64,000 bases of DNA. It comes from Fibrobacter succinogenes (GTDB taxonomy: Bacteria; Fibrobacterota; Fibrobacteria; Fibrobacterales; Fibrobacteraceae). The stretch covers positions 97,603-161,602 of the forward strand of contig CACXMH010000004.1 in NCBI GenBank assembly GCA_902768715.1, in the 5' to 3' direction. Positions 5,960-14,319 of this stretch are shown one piece after another. The position numbers and the translations under genes were made by a program. Within the stretch, counting starts at the first letter, position 1; every line of letters starts with the position of its first letter. The notes beneath the pieces were generated by a model that saw nothing but the letters and a program-made list of their open reading frames with translations, was not told the DNA's origin and ran no database searches.

Positions 5960-8874
5960 AACGTTCCGGAGCGTTCCAGTTGCATGAGCTGGTCCATGTC
6001 GATAAGCATGGCACGGGGCTTGGAATTGCCTGTACTGCGGGCGCACAGACCAAGACCGAACAGCTGGTCCACAATCTTGCCTGCGCGGCTGTAGCCTACG
6101 CTAAAGTGGCGCTGCACCGCAGAGGTAGAAAGTCCGTTGCCGCATTCGATAGCCCACTTGGCCACCTCGAACAACAGCTTGTCCTTCTTCTCGCTCATGG
6201 CGGCGTTTTCTTCGCCGTCCTCCCCTTCTCCGCCTTCTTCGGCCACCTCGAAGGTTTCCAGCTGCGGGTAGCACACGTTCTGGTTGGAGCAGGCGTCGGC
6301 CAGCTTTTCCGCTTCTTCGTCGCTGAGGAAGGCCCCATGCAGGCGCACCGGGTCGGGAGCGTTAACCGCCTTGTAAAGCATGTCGCCACGGCCCAAGAGT
6401 TTTTCGGCGCCGGCGTGGTCCATCACCGTACGGGCATCCACGTTAGAAGCCACCTTGAAGCTGATACGTGTAGGCAGGTTCGCCTTGATGTTACCGGTAA
6501 TCACCTTCACCGACGGACGCTGGGTGGCAAGCACCAGGTGAATGCCAACTGCACGGGCCTTGGCGGCCAGGCGGCTCACGTTCTTCTCGATTTCCTTTCC
6601 GGCCACCATCATCAGGTCGGCCATCTCGTCGATAATCACCACGATAAAGGCCATGCGGTGACCGCGATCCTCTTCGGGAACATCATCCGGGAGTTCTCCC
6701 GCCTCGAACTTGGCATTGAAACCGCCAATGTTTCTGACCTTCGCCGAGGCAAGCACTTCGGTACGGCGATCCATCTCATAACAGAGCCACTGGAGCGCCT
6801 GTATGGCCACTTCGGGCTTGGTAATCACAGGAGCAAGCAGGTGCGGGATGTTCTCGTACATCTTCAGTTCCACCGCCTTCGGGTCCACAAGGATCATGCG
6901 GAGTTCGTCGGGAGTCTTGCTGAAGAGCATGCTGGCCATGAGGGCATTAATGCACACGGACTTACCGGAACCCGTCTGGCCCGCAATCATCAGGTGGGGA
7001 GCCTTCGCCAGATCCATGGCAAAAGGTTCGCCAGAAATGTCCTTACCGAGGGCCATGACAATCTTTTCGGGAGAAGGCTTGAAGGCCTCGCTCTCGAAAA
7101 TGTCGCGACCGAAAATGGTCTGCATCTTGCGGTTGGGAATCTCGATACCCACCGCTCCCTTTCCGGGAATCGGGGCAAGGATTCGTATGGACACCGCCTT
7201 CAGGGCCATGGCCAAATCGTCTTGCAGGGCGCTGAACTGGGATACCTTTACACCCGGACCCGGTTCTACTTCGAAGCGGGTAATGACAGGCCCCGTTTCG
7301 CAGCCCACCACCTTGCCTTTCACCTTGAAGTTTTCCAGCTTTTCTTCTAGCATCTTGCCGATGGCGTTCAACTCATCTACAGTATAGTCCGCCGGCTGGG
7401 GCTCGTGGGTGTCAAGGATTTCATCTACGGAGGGCACCTTGTATTCGTCGTAATGGACCGTCGGGTCGGGCTGCGGAATACCGGTAACGCCAGAGCCGGT
7501 GACGGTCGTGCCTCCAGAAGACGTGCCGATATTGCTGGGCGGCACATAACTCGGGTCCTGGTCCACCTCGTCCGACGAGACCACCTGAGGAATAAAGTCC
7601 TCTTCATCTTCATCGGATTCTGCCGACGGTTCTGCGTCGCCCGATAGCGTAGGCTCTTCGCCGTCCACCATCGTCCCTGCCACAGTTGCTGCCTGGGTTT
7701 CTTCGACAGAACCCGCCACAACAGTAGCCTCGTCTGAAGCTGCTTCCGCCACGACGGTGGCATCACCCGAACTAGCAGGTTCGGCAACAACGGTTTCGTC
7801 TGCAGATTCACTTTCGCCGCCACGGACAGCACCCTTCACCACCAGGTTCCCCTGGCGTTCGTTTTCCCAGTTGATTTCTTCACGAGCACGGCGAATCTCG
7901 GCAATCTTGTTTCGGATTTCGCGAATTTCCAGGGCACTCATGTGAGTTCCATTCTCGCGAAGTTCCTTTTCCAAACGCAAAATTTCAGGGTCCTCGCCCA
8001 AGGGTTTCGAAGCAGGCTTTTCAGCAACCGTTCCAAAGGAACCCTCTACAAGGGTTCCTTCTACGACCCTATCTACCATGGGCGTTTCCGCAGCGGTTGT
8101 ATCTACCGCCTCCATCCAGTTCTTGCGGGCACTGAAAGGCTTCAGCACGCCCTTGTGCTTGGTCCTGTAGGCGTCGGGAATATTGAAGATGGTGGTATCC
8201 CCATCCATGGTGATACCCTTGCGGACCGTAGTCGTCTCGTCGGAGTCTTCCCCGTCGTTTTCGGCATCGCCTTCAGCAGCAGGGACTTTTTCCTTTATGC
8301 CACGAATCTTGCGGAACAGGGCAGCAAAGTGACCGAAACGAAGTCCAAAGCAGAAGAAAAGCACCGCCACCAGAACAAGGGACAGGATTATTACAGGAAT
8401 AAACAGCACGTCACCGCAGAGGGGACCCACGATGTTGGAATCCAGAAAGCGCCCCACGATTCCGCCACGCATGATGAATACATCTTCAGAAACGTTCGCC
8501 TTGCCATGAACGGGGATGGACATCAGCACGCACAGGTCCAGACCCACGATAGAAAGGCCGAGTGCCACGCGAAATAGTTTCTTGCGCAGGCCCTGGAAAG
8601 TGATGAACAAGCCCCACAGCATCACGGACAGGATAATGAATATCACGGGCAACTTGCCGAAGGCAAAATTCAAGAAATCCCCGAACCGGGTCATGATTCC
8701 CTTTTCGGAACCTACATAGACCACGCTAATACAGGACAGCAGGGCTATAGCAGACAGAGCAATGAGCCCGTAGCCCACCACCATCGCTCCCAGGGAGCGT
8801 TCCTCCGAATTATCCACCTGTTCCGTTTTTGCAGGTGACGCTTTACGACCGGTTTTCTTTTTCTGAGTTGCCAA
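5953..8874 (-). CDS. ftsK: DNA translocase FtsK
   Basis: FtsK/SpoIIIE pumps DNA at the division septum. Four transmembrane segments occupy about residues 30-190. A long acidic, Glu/Thr/Ser-rich linker follows (about 190-470). The RecA-like motor then carries Walker A (IAGQTGSGKSVCINA), Walker B (FIVVIIDEMADLMM) and ATQRPSVKVITGNIKANLP. A C-terminal winged-helix gamma domain (STSAVQRHFSVGYSRAGKIVDQL) would read KOPS-type polar sequences. I choose the TTG at 8874 as start because AAGGAG lies 7 nt upstream; the ATG eight codons earlier has no such site. The product is about 973 residues. It is divergent from the cyclase gene. Confidence 0.95.
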   Translation of the reverse strand: MATQKKKTGRKASPAKTEQVDNSEERSLGAMVVGYGLIALSAIALLSCISVVYVGSEKGIMTRFGDFLNFAFGKLPVIFIILSVMLWGLFITFQGLRKKLFRVALGLSIVGLDLCVLMSIPVHGKANVSEDVFIMRGGIVGRFLDSNIVGPLCGDVLFIPVIILSLVLVAVLFFCFGLRFGHFAALFRKIRGIKEKVPAAEGDAENDGEDSDETTTVRKGITMDGDTTIFNIPDAYRTKHKGVLKPFSARKNWMEAVDTTAAETPMVDRVVEGTLVEGSFGTVAEKPASKPLGEDPEILRLEKELRENGTHMSALEIREIRNKIAEIRRAREEINWENERQGNLVVKGAVRGGESESADETVVAEPASSGDATVVAEAASDEATVVAGSVEETQAATVAGTMVDGEEPTLSGDAEPSAESDEDEEDFIPQVVSSDEVDQDPSYVPPSNIGTSSGGTTVTGSGVTGIPQPDPTVHYDEYKVPSVDEILDTHEPQPADYTVDELNAIGKMLEEKLENFKVKGKVVGCETGPVITRFEVEPGPGVKVSQFSALQDDLAMALKAVSIRILAPIPGKGAVGIEIPNRKMQTIFGRDIFESEAFKPSPEKIVMALGKDISGEPFAMDLAKAPHLMIAGQTGSGKSVCINALMASMLFSKTPDELRMILVDPKAVELKMYENIPHLLAPVITKPEVAIQALQWLCYEMDRRTEVLASAKVRNIGGFNAKFEAGELPDDVPEEDRGHRMAFIVVIIDEMADLMMVAGKEIEKNVSRLAAKARAVGIHLVLATQRPSVKVITGNIKANLPTRISFKVASNVDARTVMDHAGAEKLLGRGDMLYKAVNAPDPVRLHGAFLSDEEAEKLADACSNQNVCYPQLETFEVAEEGGEGEDGEENAAMSEKKDKLLFEVAKWAIECGNGLSTSAVQRHFSVGYSRAGKIVDQLFGLGLCARSTGNSKPRAMLIDMDQLMQLERSGTFR

Positions 8875-8881
8875 ATTGAAG

Positions 8882-8887
8882 CTCCTT
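8882..8887 (-). promoter_or_regulatory. Ribosome binding site deciding the TTG start of ftsK
   Basis: AAGGAG on the minus strand, 7 nt before TTG at 8874. It argues against the upstream ATG at 8898, which would place this site inside the coding region. Confidence 0.7.
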
Positions 8888-8924
8888 CGCCATTGCATTG
8901 GAAATATAACTAAAACCCATTTAT

Positions 8925-8930
8925 TATTAT
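8925..8930 (+). promoter_or_regulatory. Putative -10 element, leaderless cyclase gene
   Basis: TATTAT followed by 7 nt (TGACAAT) and the ATG at 8938. No Shine-Dalgarno sequence precedes the start. Confidence 0.45.
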
Positions 8931-8937
8931 TGACAAT

Positions 8938-11900
8938 ATGCAGATAAAACTGTCAAAAAAATTAAAGAAACTCCTGATTGGTTTTGGACTTACCTCTGTC
9001 CTTGTTTTTCTCATCTTGTACCTGGGCAACGTGCAAAACCCGCAACTGAACGTGGCACGTAACGGTGCAGAGTCCCTGGAATACCTTTTCTACGACATGT
9101 TCTTCAAGGTAAAAACGGGCAAGACCCATAACCTTGCCGACATGAACGAAAAAAATGCCCTGAACAGCAATTACGACCCCAACATCTTTATCGTAGATAT
9201 CGACGAGCCCTCCCTGGCAAAACTAGGGAACTACAACACATGGGATCGTTCCATCCACGCTGACGTGGTCAAGAACCTGAGCAACGGAGGGGCATCGGCC
9301 ATCGGCTTCGATATCCTGTTCAAGAATGCCGACTTTGGCGAACAGAAGACCCAGCAGGTCACCACCATGCTGAACAAACTGAGCCCGGACACGCCCTGGG
9401 ATTCCTTGGGAGGCGACATCCGAACATTCTACAACTATGACTCCATGCTGGTGAGCGCCGTCAAGGAAAGCGGAAACACCATCGTCTGCAACATTTTTGA
9501 CAGCTACCAGTCTTACAAGCACGAATCCCAGTGGAGGCCACTCAGCACCGCCGAACGGGCCGATGAAATCGGCTACAGCTCCACCTTCGAGCTGTCGCAG
9601 GCGGACTCTGCCCAGAATATCGAACCCAAGGACCTGCTGGACAACATCTTCCCTGAACTGGCCCATGCCGGTGCACAGATGGGTTCGGTAAACGCCTATC
9701 CCGATGACGACGGTGTGGTCCGCCGCGTGTCGCTCCTTTACCGTTTCCCCAGTCCCGAACTCTATTCCGGAGTCGAAAGCAAGATATACTCCACCATGCC
9801 CCTGATGAGCCTTCTGCACCTGTTCCATCAAAAGCCAGAAAACGTGAAAATCAAGATGGGGCAGTATATCGACCTGGGCAAACCCTTCGGCATCTACAGG
9901 GATTCCTCGGGATTTTTCCACACCACCTTCCCCCAGTTCAGCTATCCCATGTTCCAGGCACTCCATAAAAAAATCAGGGAAGCCGCCAAGAAGCCCGAAG
10001 AAAGCAGCCAGTTCATCGACATCTCTTCCAAGATTATCGCCACCAAGAACAGCGAAGGAAACGTCACCTTCGAAATCTTTGAAGGCCAAATGTTGAACGA
10101 GACACTTTCCGACGCCCTTTTCCAGATTGACGTTTCAATGTTGGATTCCTTGGGCGAAGATGAAGAGAAAGAGGTGGCAGAAAACATCACTGCCAAGCGG
10201 GACGAAGAAGGCACCAACCGTTTTGTGCTTACCGACAGCGAAGAAGACGAAGAGGCGGTCATCACTCCCTACATCGTGAACACCGTCAAGTATTTTGCGG
10301 ACTCACTGCAGAGGCTTCCACCAAACAAGCCAACCCATATTTCCATGGACATGGACATCCATTACGACATCTCCAAGAAAAAATGGGTATCCAACCTGGT
10401 CATCTTGAACAACGATGTCTTGACAGACATTATCAACACCTCCGAAGAGCGCATCAACAACCTGGGCGAAGGCAAAGAAATCCGGTTCGGCAAGGTGAAA
10501 CAGATTCCTATCGACCGCTGGGGACATTACCAAATCAACTACAAGGGCCGTTACAACACGGCAGAAACGGAAAGAGTTTTCCAGCACCTGTCCTATTACG
10601 ACATTACCAAGAACCGCGTAGATCCCGGACTTTTCCAGGGCAAGATTTTCATTCTGGGTTCGGCGGCCCCGGCCCTGTTCGACTTTGTGACCGCTCCCCA
10701 CGAAGAAAACTACCCCGGCGTGCTGACCCACGCCACCATTCTCCAGAATATCCTGAACGACGATTTCTTGGTGACCCTGCAGGAACGCTACCAGCAGATT
10801 ATTGTGGTGTTGCTCGCCCTGGTTTGCCTACTGGTGGGGCTCTACGTAAAGAGCTACATCTCCATCGCGCTCTCCTTTGTGCTAATGGGCGGCTACCTGG
10901 GCATCGCCTACCACTACTTTGAACAGGGGCTCTACCTTGGAGCATCCAAGCAGATTTTCGCCATCCTGTTCACCAACATTATCGCCCTGATCATCCAGTT
11001 CTATTTCGAGACCAAGGAAAAACGCTTCCTGGGTAACGCCTTCAAGCAATACATCTCTCCTGAACTGATCGACGAGATGGTGAACAACGAAATCATGCCC
11101 ACCCTGGGCGGTTCCAAGTCCAACATCACCGCCTACTTTACCGACATCGCGAGTTTCTCCACCTTCTCCGAAAAAATCGGGGACCCCAGCAAATTGGTGG
11201 AACTTCTAAACGAATACCTCACCGCCATGACGGACACCCTGCTAGAGAACAAGGGCACATTGGACAAGTACGAAGGAGACGCCATCATCGCCTTCTTCGG
11301 AGCCCCCATGCCGCTACCCAACCACGCCCAGAGCGCCTGCGACAGCGCCGTGGATATGCAGACCAAGCTCATGGCCCTCCGCAAGAAATGGGCGGGCGAA
11401 GGAAACAAGTGGCCCAAGGTGGTCCACGACATGCACATGAGAATCGGTATCAACTCCGGCGACATCGTGACCGGAAACATGGGTTCCACCATGCGCAAGA
11501 ACTACACCATGATGGGCGACGCCGTGAACCTGGCCGCCCGCCTGGAAAGTGCAGCCAAACAGTACGGTGCCTACATCCAGATAAGCGAAGACACCCAAAA
11601 ACACCTGGACGAAGGCCGGTTCATCTACCGCTCGCTGGACACCATCCGCGTCATCGGCAAGAGCCAGCCCGTCAAGACCTTCGAACTGCTGGCAAAGCCC
11701 GGCTGCGAAAACGAAGAACAACTACACAAGCTGGTAGAAATCTGGGAACAGGCCCGCACCGCCTACTTAGCGATGGACTGGGTCCGCGCCGAGAAACTGT
11801 TCACGGAATGCCTGGATTACGAACCCCACCACCCCGACAGGGATCCGGGTTCCAAGACCACACCTTCACACGTTTATATCAAGCGCTGCGAAGCTTATAA

Positions 11901-11964
11901 GGTAAACCCGCCCGTAGCCCAAGGCGAAACCTGGGACGGTGTGTTTACGGCTACAGAAAAGTAG
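8938..11964 (+). CDS. CHASE2-domain class III adenylate cyclase
   Basis: This is a 1008-residue membrane receptor cyclase. An N-terminal anchor (about 12-33) is followed by a large extracytoplasmic CHASE2 sensor (about 50-610). Three transmembrane helices (about 620-695) lead to a cytoplasmic class III cyclase domain (about 725-900). Metal-binding aspartates lie in YFTDIASFS and DKYEGDAIIAFFGAP. The purine-selecting Lys (LDKYEGD) and Asp (MMGDAVNLAARLE) favour ATP over GTP, so cAMP is the probable product. A short TPR-like helical tail (about 925-985) follows, as is common in this family. It is divergently transcribed from ftsK with no SD sequence. The signal sensed is unknown. Confidence 0.9.
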   Translation: MQIKLSKKLKKLLIGFGLTSVLVFLILYLGNVQNPQLNVARNGAESLEYLFYDMFFKVKTGKTHNLADMNEKNALNSNYDPNIFIVDIDEPSLAKLGNYNTWDRSIHADVVKNLSNGGASAIGFDILFKNADFGEQKTQQVTTMLNKLSPDTPWDSLGGDIRTFYNYDSMLVSAVKESGNTIVCNIFDSYQSYKHESQWRPLSTAERADEIGYSSTFELSQADSAQNIEPKDLLDNIFPELAHAGAQMGSVNAYPDDDGVVRRVSLLYRFPSPELYSGVESKIYSTMPLMSLLHLFHQKPENVKIKMGQYIDLGKPFGIYRDSSGFFHTTFPQFSYPMFQALHKKIREAAKKPEESSQFIDISSKIIATKNSEGNVTFEIFEGQMLNETLSDALFQIDVSMLDSLGEDEEKEVAENITAKRDEEGTNRFVLTDSEEDEEAVITPYIVNTVKYFADSLQRLPPNKPTHISMDMDIHYDISKKKWVSNLVILNNDVLTDIINTSEERINNLGEGKEIRFGKVKQIPIDRWGHYQINYKGRYNTAETERVFQHLSYYDITKNRVDPGLFQGKIFILGSAAPALFDFVTAPHEENYPGVLTHATILQNILNDDFLVTLQERYQQIIVVLLALVCLLVGLYVKSYISIALSFVLMGGYLGIAYHYFEQGLYLGASKQIFAILFTNIIALIIQFYFETKEKRFLGNAFKQYISPELIDEMVNNEIMPTLGGSKSNITAYFTDIASFSTFSEKIGDPSKLVELLNEYLTAMTDTLLENKGTLDKYEGDAIIAFFGAPMPLPNHAQSACDSAVDMQTKLMALRKKWAGEGNKWPKVVHDMHMRIGINSGDIVTGNMGSTMRKNYTMMGDAVNLAARLESAAKQYGAYIQISEDTQKHLDEGRFIYRSLDTIRVIGKSQPVKTFELLAKPGCENEEQLHKLVEIWEQARTAYLAMDWVRAEKLFTECLDYEPHHPDRDPGSKTTPSHVYIKRCEAYKVNPPVAQGETWDGVFTATEK

Positions 11965-11966
11965 GA

Positions 11967-12000
11967 GATCCTTCGACGCGCTTCGCTTGCTCAGGATGAC
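11967..12000. repeat. Dispersed 34-bp repeat, GATCCTTC...TCAGGATGAC type
   Basis: The sequence starts GATCCTTC and ends TCAGGATGAC, just after the cyclase stop codon. Its reverse complement (GTCATCCTGA-N16-GAAGGATC) matches the element at 25258-25290. A further fragment (CCTGCCCTGAG) follows at about 12007. These resemble short dispersed intergenic repeats seen in many bacterial genomes. Confidence 0.6.
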
Positions 12001-12032
12001 ACGAAGCCTGCCCTGAGTTTGTTGAATGGGTG

Positions 12033-12884
12033 TCAGTTCAGCTCAATATTGTCGATAAGCCTTGTCTTGCCGAAGAAGGCGGCCACGAGGATAACCACCT
12101 TGTCGCCATCGCGGAGGACGCCGTTGAACTTCTGCAAGTTCTTCTGGTTCACCACTTCCACGTACTGGACCTGGCCGCGATTGGCCAGCACGGACTTCAG
12201 CACGATATCCCTGAGACGCACCACACCGCGCTCGCCGCCTTCGAAAGCCTTCTTGGCCAACTTCAGGCCTTCGGAAATGCCAAGAGCCTGCTTGCGTTCA
12301 TCGGCTGTCAGGTACTCGTTACGGCTAGAAAGGGCAAGGCCGGATTCTTCGCGGACGATAGGCACCCGATGGATTTCGATGTTGAAGTTCAGGTCCTTCA
12401 CCATCTTTTCGATGAGGAACACCTGCTGGTAATCCTTCTCGCCAAAGAAAGCCTTGTTCGCCCCGGATATCAGGAACAGCTTGGCCACTACGGTCAAGAC
12501 ACCGCGGAAATGCCCCGGGCGGTAAGCACCGCAGTACATGCTTTCAAGGGTTTCGTCCCGCACCAGGGTCAGCGGGTCGCCATCAGGATACATTTCGGCA
12601 ACACTGGGCGCAAAGACATAGTCCGCCCCCAGGGATTCCGCCAGTTTGGCGTCGGCCTCCAGGCGCTTGGGGTACTTGTCCAGGTCTTCGTTACGACCGA
12701 ACTGGATCGGGTTCAAGAAAACACTCACCACCGTCACTTCGCAGTTCTTTACGGATTCCTTGATCAACGCCCCGTGACCGTCGTGGAGAGCACCCATGGT
12801 GGGCACGAGACCAATGACCTTGTCCTTCTTGATAAGGGGTTTCAGGGTTTCACGTAATTCCGCTATAGTCTTGATGATTTGCAT
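12033..12884 (-). CDS. panC: Pantothenate synthetase PanC
   Basis: PanC joins pantoate and beta-alanine with ATP to make pantothenate, the coenzyme A precursor. The 283-residue length fits the family. Visible motifs are PTMGALHDGHGALIKES (HIGH-like nucleotide-binding segment), FLNPIQFGRNEDLDKYP, GAYRPGHFRGVLTVV, FFGEKDYQQ and the KMSKS-like VREESGLALSSRN region. The start follows the stop of the deoxynucleoside kinase by 9 bp, so it is the third gene of the folK-kinase-panC operon. panB and panD are not in the window. Confidence 0.96.
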   Translation of the reverse strand: MQIIKTIAELRETLKPLIKKDKVIGLVPTMGALHDGHGALIKESVKNCEVTVVSVFLNPIQFGRNEDLDKYPKRLEADAKLAESLGADYVFAPSVAEMYPDGDPLTLVRDETLESMYCGAYRPGHFRGVLTVVAKLFLISGANKAFFGEKDYQQVFLIEKMVKDLNFNIEIHRVPIVREESGLALSSRNEYLTADERKQALGISEGLKLAKKAFEGGERGVVRLRDIVLKSVLANRGQVQYVEVVNQKNLQKFNGVLRDGDKVVILVAAFFGKTRLIDNIELN

Positions 12885-12893
12885 ATTGCCTTC

Positions 12894-13544
12894 TTAGTTA
12901 CCATCGGGAACAAAGTAGGTGGTCTGCCGCGGGCATTCCGCAATAGCATCCAGGATTTGTTTCAGGTGATTTTCGTTGTGTACAAAATCGATATTGTCCG
13001 TGTTGATAATCAGCACGGGAGCACTGGGATAGTGCCAGAAAAGGTGGTCGTAGCGCTCTTGCAGGTCCTTGAGGTAGTTGCCCTCGATGGCCTTTTCCAT
13101 CTGGCGGCCACGGCCGCGAATACGGTTCAGAAGCGTAGGGACGCTGGCCTGCAGGTAAACCACCAGGTCGGGTTTCGGCAAGTCCTTGTCCAGGGAGCGG
13201 GCCACCTGCTCGTACATGGTGTACTCGCTGTCAGAAAGGTTCTGGGCCGCAAAAATCTGGTCTTTATCAAAGGTGTAGTCGCACACCAGCAGGTCGTGGA
13301 ACAGGTCACTCTGGATTCCCGTGTTCTGCAACTGCTTGTGGCGGTCCAGCAAAAAGAACAGCTGGGTCTGGAAGGCGTAGGCTTCCTTGTTCTCGTAAAA
13401 TTTTTCCAAGAAGGGGTTTTCTGCAAAGTTTTCCTCGATGCAGAAGGCGTTCCACCGTTCGGCGATAATCCGAGCGAGTGTGGTCTTTCCGACCCCGATG
13501 ACCCCTTCAATGGCCAAAAAATGCACGCCCTTGTCCGTAAGCAT
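12894..13544 (-). CDS. Deoxynucleoside kinase (dGK/dAK type)
   Basis: This salvage enzyme phosphorylates deoxynucleosides. It has the P-loop IEGVIGVGKTTLARI (about residues 10-24), the substrate-binding ENPFLEKFYENKEAYAFQTQ region and the catalytic-type CDYTFDKDQIFA. An arginine-rich lid lies in RIRGRGRQMEKAIEGNYL. At 216 residues it matches bacterial deoxyadenosine/deoxyguanosine kinases; the precise base preference cannot be read from sequence. The ATG at 13544 overlaps the folK stop by one base (TGATG) and has GGGGAGG 7 nt upstream. The frame is open further upstream, but that part overlaps folK. Confidence 0.88.
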   Translation of the reverse strand: MLTDKGVHFLAIEGVIGVGKTTLARIIAERWNAFCIEENFAENPFLEKFYENKEAYAFQTQLFFLLDRHKQLQNTGIQSDLFHDLLVCDYTFDKDQIFAAQNLSDSEYTMYEQVARSLDKDLPKPDLVVYLQASVPTLLNRIRGRGRQMEKAIEGNYLKDLQERYDHLFWHYPSAPVLIINTDNIDFVHNENHLKQILDAIAECPRQTTYFVPDGN

Positions 13545-14053
13545 CAGTCTTCCTCCCCTGTGACGGTGCGGAACGGGATTTTCCCCTCGCGGGCTAGCAA
13601 ATCCGCAAGCAAACTTTTCACGGTACGCCCGTTCAACGGGTCTTCCCAATCGGGGGCGATATCGTTCAACGGCACAAGCACGAATTGCCGGTGCAGAATT
13701 TCCCCATGGGGAACCTGCGGCCTGCCGGACAGCACCTTGTTGCCGTAATACAAAAGATCCAGATCAATTTCCCTAGAATTCCAGTGTCCCCTGGGTTTAC
13801 GGCCCAGCACCAGCTCGGAACCCTTGAGGTAATGGAGCAGCCGAGTAGGCGTACCCGCATACCAGAAACTCACCACCTGGTTAAAATACGGTCCCTGACC
13901 TTCGGGACCTACCGGCGGAGTCTCGTAGATGGGGCTTTCCTTCCAGCCACCGGCAGAAATTCGGCGCAACATGTCACGCCCCTCAGAGAGGCGCTTGCCC
14001 CGAGGAGAAAGATTGCTGCCAAGAGCCACAAAAACTCTTTCTAAGGATTCCAC
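13544..14053 (-). CDS. folK: HPPK (dihydropterin pyrophosphokinase) FolK
   Basis: FolK transfers pyrophosphate from ATP to 6-hydroxymethyl-7,8-dihydropterin in folate synthesis. The 169-residue product has VFVALGSNLSPRGKRL at the N-terminus and the family signature HWNSREIDLDLLYYG. The segment VPHGEILHRQFVLVPLNDIAPDW follows. The start is GTG at 14053. It has no ribosome binding site, but TATATT ends exactly 7 nt upstream, which suggests a leaderless message. It is the first gene of the folK-deoxynucleoside kinase-panC operon and is coupled to the second by a TGATG overlap. Confidence 0.94.
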   Translation of the reverse strand: MESLERVFVALGSNLSPRGKRLSEGRDMLRRISAGGWKESPIYETPPVGPEGQGPYFNQVVSFWYAGTPTRLLHYLKGSELVLGRKPRGHWNSREIDLDLLYYGNKVLSGRPQVPHGEILHRQFVLVPLNDIAPDWEDPLNGRTVKSLLADLLAREGKIPFRTVTGEED

Positions 14054-14060
14054 GACCCCT

Positions 14061-14066
14061 AATATA
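14061..14066 (-). promoter_or_regulatory. Putative -10 element, leaderless folK
   Basis: TATATT on the minus strand, a 7-nt spacer (AGGGGTC), then the GTG start codon of folK. No SD is present. Confidence 0.55.
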
Positions 14067-14117
14067 GTTAAAACGGCATGTCATTTTTTCACTTTTTTTT
14101 GACATTTAAGCCGTTTT

Positions 14118-14319
14118 TTGCTGACAAAAACTTTTTTTTTATTTATCTTATAGGGCGTTGAGGGAGCAAAGCCTTCCCAATTTTATGGAGAGTATTTCTC
14201 CATCTTACCATATCCCCCATTCAAGTTCTTTTCCACTTAAAAAAGACCTTACTATATTAAAGGATAATCTAGTGCCTAGATCAAAAAGTAATCCTGATGA
14301 AGGATTGAACGAAGTTTCT
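14118..14319 (+). promoter_or_regulatory. Promoter and structured 5' leader of rho
   Basis: A candidate promoter is CTGACA, 16 nt, TATCTT (about 14118-14145). The roughly 160-nt leader has a perfect 7-bp hairpin ATGGAGA/TCTCCAT (14185-14203). It also has a stem ATCTAG/CTAGAT (14267-14281) enclosed by AGGAT/ATCCT. The reading frame of rho stays open through this stretch, but composition and lack of family resemblance argue that it is untranslated. Autoregulation of rho is well known in other bacteria; a role for these hairpins here is inference. Confidence 0.5.
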
